Origin: Pontiella sp.
GTDB taxonomy: Bacteria; Verrucomicrobiota; Kiritimatiellia; Kiritimatiellales; Pontiellaceae
DNA: 9,834 bases
Assembly: GCA_029939385.1 (NCBI GenBank)
Contig: JAOZSZ010000035.1
Coordinates: 1-9,834 of the forward strand
Direction: 5' to 3'
The translations under genes were made by a program, and so were the position numbers. Positions 6,562 through 9,834 of the stretch are shown here, in pieces; the stretch's first letter is position 1, and each line of letters starts with the position of its first letter. The notes beneath the pieces are model-generated. The model worked only from the letters and a program-made list of their open reading frames with translations. It had not been told where the DNA came from and searched no databases.

Positions 6562-8943
6562 TTACATTGAGGCGCGGAGTTGCTGCTCCATCTGCTCGGC
6601 ATAGAGTTTGGCCTCTGGCGGGAGGTGCTTGCTACGTTTGGCTTTCTTATAAATTTCCAAGGCTTCGTTAAAACGGCCCTTATGTTGATAGTATCCGGCA
6701 AGGGTGAAGTAAGCCTCCGGAGCGGCGCGGTCGCTGGCGACGGAACCCTTGAGTGCGGCTTCAATCTCCACCGTCCGCCCAGCCTGATTGAGGAAGAAGA
6801 TGTAGGACGATAGGTTGTTCCAATTCTCTGGCACTAGTGCCGCAGCGCTTTTCAACCATTGGAATCCCTCGGGATCATTTTTCTGTTGTAATAATATACC
6901 GAGATTATAGGCCGCCTGTGCCATTTGTGGGTCGGCTTCGAGCGCGGTACGTAAGTGGATTTCGCATTCCTTTATCCGACCAAACTCCGCTTCAAGAAGG
7001 GCGAGGTTAAAGTTGGCGGTTGGGTTTTTAGGTTCAATATGAATGGCCCGCTGGAGCAATTCGTAGGCGTTGGTGCTGTTCCCCGTACGGGCGTGTGTCA
7101 TGGAGGCATTAATCATGGGCTGAATAACATCCTCGCGGAGTTCTAATGATTTGTTATAGGCCTCTATGGCCTTTTTCGGTTTGCCCATGCGGTCAAAATA
7201 GAGGCCTTGATTATAGTGGGTTGCCCAGCGATCCGGCCAAATAACCAGTGAATTCCAATATTCGGAATGGGCATCCTCGAAGGCCTTTTGCTCTTTTTCC
7301 GTGTAGTGGGTAAGATTACGGGTGAGCAACGAGGCGGCGGCATGGATGCGTACGGTACGAAATTTATCCGTTGTAGCCTCGAGTAGTTTTTGTGTGGAAT
7401 CTATCGATTCATCATTTTGCAACGAACTTGCCGCCGTGGCGCGTACCCATTCAGATTTGGAGTTCAGCTGTTGGCGTATGGCGGCCCATTTGTCGGGATA
7501 AGGACAATGATTAAGCAGGCGAAGAATGGCCACTTTTGCGGCAGGATCGCAGGCGGGGTGATCGAGATAGGTAAGAATTTGGGGTAACTTTTTCCACTCG
7601 CCATTGCGGCAGGCCAGTATCATGCCACCCAGTTCAAGAAGTTCAGCGCCGGAATCATTTCCATGCCAGTCGAGGACGTGTTCGTTGGCCCATTCTAAAT
7701 CCTCTTTTTTGTGACCCAGGAAATCGCCCGTGATGGCCTCAGGATTATGGTGGCAGAGGTTGCAGGCGTTGGGTGATCCAAAGGCCAGCGAGGCCGCAGG
7801 GGATGGGGGACGGAAGGTGTGGTCGGAGCGATGCATATGTGCTTGGGCGGTCTTGGGCATATGGCAATCGACGCAGGTAACGTTGTCGATCGCGGCGTGG
7901 TGCGAGTGTTCTAGAATATGATCTACACGTTTTTCATGGCAGGGAAGACAGGCCTTGTTCGGTTCGCTTGCGAAACGAAAGCGGCCGCTCGATGTGTGGC
8001 AATGGATGCATTCGAGCTGACCGGAGTTGGCGCAGGGATTGGCCATCCATCCTGTTTGCGTATAGTTTTCGCCGAGGTCACGCCCGTCCGGATAAAAGTC
8101 GGAATCTTCGTAGGAGATCAGATCATAGTGATCAAAGAATAGTTCGCCCGGAGTGAAGTCACGGGTTAGAGGGGTCATTTTTGCATGACAAGGGGCGCAG
8201 GTGGAATCGCGTTGCGTGGCATTAAGATCGCCGTGGAAGGTGAGGAGTTTTAGATCTGTAAGTTCTTCGCCTTTGGCTTCGGCTTCTTGGGCCGCTTTAA
8301 TGTGTGCCTCGGCCGGGCCGTGGCAGACCTCGCAATTGATCCCCGCTTCATTCCATGTGGTGGTGTAACTATCGCTTTCGGGATCGTAGTTTTTGCGGAG
8401 TTGGCTGACGTGGCAGTCGTGGCAGGCGGCATTAAAGGTGAGCTGCCGGTCGGTCCAGTCGATCGCTTCGTCAACGATACCATTATTAAAGTGGCGTATC
8501 ATACTTCTGGTAGAATTATACCAAATCCGAGTGTGAACATTGTAGGCAAGCGGTGCGGTCTGAAGCTTTCCTTGATCAAGCGGGACGAGAAAAAAATAGA
8601 CATTCTTTCCTCCGAGTGCATGTAGGACGGGGTAGGTTTTTTCTGTTCCATCGGGGTGGGTTTCTCGTAGCACCCCGCCACTCGCATTGAATTCAATAAT
8701 AAATTGGAGGCCTCCAATTTCTAGCGCTTCGGTCATGGGTTCTAGCGTGCGAGCAAATGCACCACTAAAAGCCTGCATCGCTTTGCCGTGGTGAGAGGTG
8801 CTCCAAAGATCGTAAAAGCGTTCGTGGCAGACCTTGCAGTCAGACGATCCGACATATTCGCCCTGATCCGTAAAGTCAAGAGCCTCTCCGGAAAGAGCTC
8901 CCAAAAAACATACCCAAAAAGTAATTTTAAATGCCATATTCAT
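6562..8943 (-). CDS. Exported octahaem c-type cytochrome with HEAT-like and TPR repeats
   Basis: This is a 793-residue predicted periplasmic or outer-surface electron-transfer protein. A Sec signal (hydrophobic 6-17, likely cut near GEA22) precedes eight CxxCH haem sites at 36, 174, 204, 249, 312, 332, 357 and 394. The opening YVGSSDCKVCHERFYDLWSTSHHGKAM resembles the cytochrome c554-type domain. A haem-free stretch (41-173) separates the first haem from the other seven, and further His residues (51-52, 346-349, 369-375) could be distal ligands. Residues about 440-545 look like HEAT-type helical repeats, and about 570-793 carry several TPR units (for example YNQGLYFDRMGKPKKAIEAYNKSLEL). The TPR part suggests partner binding. 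Enzymatic activity is not predictable; I see no clear hydroxylamine oxidoreductase, NrfA or tetrathionate reductase signature. The start at 8943 has no good ribosome site (Met at 8937 is an alternative). It is monocistronic and convergent with murC, with no terminator in the 17-bp gap. Confidence 0.9.
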   Translation of the reverse strand: MNMAFKITFWVCFLGALSGEALDFTDQGEYVGSSDCKVCHERFYDLWSTSHHGKAMQAFSGAFARTLEPMTEALEIGGLQFIIEFNASGGVLRETHPDGTEKTYPVLHALGGKNVYFFLVPLDQGKLQTAPLAYNVHTRIWYNSTRSMIRHFNNGIVDEAIDWTDRQLTFNAACHDCHVSQLRKNYDPESDSYTTTWNEAGINCEVCHGPAEAHIKAAQEAEAKGEELTDLKLLTFHGDLNATQRDSTCAPCHAKMTPLTRDFTPGELFFDHYDLISYEDSDFYPDGRDLGENYTQTGWMANPCANSGQLECIHCHTSSGRFRFASEPNKACLPCHEKRVDHILEHSHHAAIDNVTCVDCHMPKTAQAHMHRSDHTFRPPSPAASLAFGSPNACNLCHHNPEAITGDFLGHKKEDLEWANEHVLDWHGNDSGAELLELGGMILACRNGEWKKLPQILTYLDHPACDPAAKVAILRLLNHCPYPDKWAAIRQQLNSKSEWVRATAASSLQNDESIDSTQKLLEATTDKFRTVRIHAAASLLTRNLTHYTEKEQKAFEDAHSEYWNSLVIWPDRWATHYNQGLYFDRMGKPKKAIEAYNKSLELREDVIQPMINASMTHARTGNSTNAYELLQRAIHIEPKNPTANFNLALLEAEFGRIKECEIHLRTALEADPQMAQAAYNLGILLQQKNDPEGFQWLKSAAALVPENWNNLSSYIFFLNQAGRTVEIEAALKGSVASDRAAPEAYFTLAGYYQHKGRFNEALEIYKKAKRSKHLPPEAKLYAEQMEQQLRASM

Positions 8944-9005
8944 GATGATGATTTATTAAATAGAATCGCCTCAGATGGTGCGAATAAAATCTACCGTCTT
9001 TCTTC

Positions 9006-9035
9006 TTGGTTTGCCCCTCGTAGAGGCCGTACAAT
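9006..9035 (+). promoter_or_regulatory. Candidate promoter of the HAD hydrolase gene
   Basis: TTGGTT (9006-9011) and TACAAT (9030-9035) are 18 bp apart. The start would be near 9042, only about five bases before the ATG at 9047. That would make the message nearly leaderless and fits the lack of a well-placed ribosome site (the nearest, TAGAGG at 9021-9026, is 20 bases away). Confidence 0.4.
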
Positions 9036-9046
9036 TACCCACTTTA

Positions 9047-9688
9047 ATGAGTGAAAAAACTACAACTATATTGTTTGATTTCGATGGTACGCTGGCCGAA
9101 ACCATGATGCTGATCTATACCGTCTTCAATCGGTTGTCATCCGTTTATGGGTATCGCCATTTACCTGAAGAAGAAATTGAACTTGTTCGGCATTTAACCA
9201 TTCACGAGTTTATCGAACATGTTGGTATTTCTCGCTGGAAGATTCCGATCGTCGCAATCCATGCACGGCACCTTATGCATCAAGACATTCATGAGGTTCA
9301 TCCTCCCAAAGGATTAGCTGATGTCTTGACCCGGATCCACGATAGCGGGCGCTACCATATGGATATTCTAACCTCTAATCGCCCGAAAAATGTTCATAAA
9401 TTTCTTGCCGAGCATTCCATGGATTGGTTCGACGAAGTACACTCCACGCGCCGTATCCTCAGTAAAAAGCGCCGAGTGAAAAAATATATTCGCGAAAAGG
9501 GGATCGATCCTCAAACGCTTTATTATATTGGCGACACCTCTGTCGACGTTGAAAGCGCACGTCTTGCTGGCACTAAAGTGGTTGCTGTTGCTTGGGGGCT
9601 GAATACTTCGCAGGCTCTCGCCCGATCCAAGCCAGACTACCTCGTCAATCATCCCGTTGAACTACTGGATATCTTTCCTGAGCACTAG
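9047..9688 (+). CDS. HAD-superfamily hydrolase (phosphoglycolate phosphatase-like)
   Basis: This 213-residue cytosolic protein has all four HAD motifs. Motif I is LFDFDGTLAET with nucleophile Asp11 and acid/base Asp13; motif II is LTSNRP (108-113); the motif III lysine is probably in SKKRRVKK (139-146); motif IV is YIGDTSVDVESA (160-171). Residues about 20-90 form an alpha-helical C1-type cap, as in the phosphoglycolate phosphatase / beta-phosphoglucomutase branch, and VAWGLNT near the end is typical there. The substrate is not predictable. I chose the ATG at 9047 because HAD proteins begin just before motif I. An in-frame ATG at 8975 would add 24 residues with no similarity and would precede the candidate promoter. 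It is transcribed away from the cytochrome and followed by a tRNA gene. The family is secure, the exact role is not. Confidence 0.88.
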   Translation: MSEKTTTILFDFDGTLAETMMLIYTVFNRLSSVYGYRHLPEEEIELVRHLTIHEFIEHVGISRWKIPIVAIHARHLMHQDIHEVHPPKGLADVLTRIHDSGRYHMDILTSNRPKNVHKFLAEHSMDWFDEVHSTRRILSKKRRVKKYIREKGIDPQTLYYIGDTSVDVESARLAGTKVVAVAWGLNTSQALARSKPDYLVNHPVELLDIFPEH

Positions 9689-9735
9689 ACGAGGAACCCT
9701 TCCCCGTCAAAAGGGATAAAGCTATAGAAAAGCAG

Positions 9736-9763
9736 TTGCCAAAGCCGAAAGGTTTGGTATCTT
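9736..9763 (+). promoter_or_regulatory. Candidate promoter of tRNA-Leu
   Basis: TTGCCA (9736-9741) and TATCTT (9758-9763) are 16 bp apart. The start near 9770 gives a precursor leader of about 13 nt before the mature tRNA end at 9783, a plausible RNase P substrate. Confidence 0.5.
9739..9757 (+). terminator. Possible read-through terminator hairpin after the HAD gene
   Basis: CCAAA-g-CC-GAAA-GG-TTTGG forms a seven-pair stem with one bulged G, capped by a stable GAAA tetraloop. It is followed by a T-rich but interrupted tract (TATCTTCCTCGTCTTT). It may end HAD transcription, but the same bases are the spacer of the tRNA promoter, so either reading may be incidental. Confidence 0.3.
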
Positions 9764-9782
9764 CCTCGTCTTTCACCCTCTA

Positions 9783-9834
9783 GCCGGAGTGGCGAAATTG
9801 GTAGACGCACGGGATTCAAAATCCCGCGGAGAAA
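9783..9834 (+). tRNA. tRNA-Leu (anticodon CAA), 3'-truncated by window edge
   Basis: The acceptor 5' strand is GCCGGAG (9783-9789). The D arm is GCG...CGC (9792-9794 with 9806-9808) and its loop contains TTGGTAGA. The anticodon stem CGGGA/TCCCG (9810-9814 with 9822-9826) encloses the loop TTCAAAA, giving anticodon CAA at 9817-9819, which reads UUG. The sequence stops as the long variable arm typical of class II leucine tRNAs begins, so the T arm and 3' acceptor strand lie outside. The visible part has no mismatch. Confidence 0.93.

Larger units (their letters stand above)
9687..9771. repeat. 10-bp inverted repeat bracketing the HAD-tRNA gap
   Basis: AGACGAGGAA (9687-9696, overlapping the HAD stop codon) is the exact reverse complement of TTCCTCGTCT (9762-9771). 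Between them lies a smaller hairpin at 9739-9757. In an RNA reading through from the HAD gene the two arms could pair into one long stem. Confidence 0.45.

Noticed and set aside
8250..8625. Open frames of 77 and 112 residues on both strands within the cytochrome gene
   Set aside because: They are shadows of the real frame, with no ribosome site or recognisable domain.
6562..8943. Naming the octahaem protein as hydroxylamine oxidoreductase, nitrite reductase or tetrathionate reductase
   Set aside because: The haem count alone matches HAO/OTR, but all eight sites are plain CxxCH, the spacing differs, and no diagnostic catalytic residue could be identified by eye.
8975..9046. A 24-codon upstream extension of the HAD gene
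   Set aside because: The extra residues match no HAD feature, and the candidate promoter lies inside them.
1..9834. CRISPR arrays, insertion sequences, prophage genes or attachment-site duplications
   Set aside because: No direct-repeat array, transposase, integrase or tRNA-end duplication is visible; the tRNA 3' end, where an attachment site would lie, is outside the window.

Overview
This window looks like an ordinary chromosomal stretch, probably from a member of the PVC group (Verrucomicrobiota / Kiritimatiellota-like). That placement is an inference. It rests on a secreted protein ending in an SHD1-like domain, and on a large multihaem cytochrome fused to HEAT-like and TPR repeats; both are styles common in that group. 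No mobile element, CRISPR array or phage gene is visible.

Layout, left to right. (1) The 3' two thirds of a GTP-dependent PEP carboxykinase gene (pckG, + strand) ends at a strong intrinsic terminator. (2) A minus-strand gene for a small exported SHD1-domain protein follows, with its own terminator at about 1248-1272. (3) A plus-strand pair, efp and epmA, encodes elongation factor P and the LysRS-like ligase that beta-lysylates it. A near-consensus promoter precedes efp. (4) A minus-strand gene for a small two-helix membrane protein overlaps the end of epmA by 12 bp and is divergent from (5) murG-murC, two tightly spaced peptidoglycan genes on the plus strand. The divergent intergenic region holds back-to-back promoters and several small palindromes. 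(6) A 793-residue octahaem c-type cytochrome with HEAT-like and TPR repeats lies on the minus strand, convergent with murC. (7) A HAD-family hydrolase on the plus strand is followed by (8) the 5' part of a tRNA-Leu(CAA) gene that runs off the window.

How the genes relate. EF-P and EpmA form one functional unit: relief of ribosome stalling at polyproline, activated by lysylation of Lys32. MurG and MurC act in the same pathway but not in consecutive steps, and are separated here from the usual dcw neighbours. The cytochrome, PEPCK and HAD genes appear to be independent transcription units. I see no convincing undescribed multi-gene system. The best leads are the octahaem-HEAT-TPR protein, the paired TCCAT/ATGGA elements at the two divergent start sites upstream of murG, an eight-G tract just before the catalytic motif 3 of epmA, and a codon-usage shift inside pckG.
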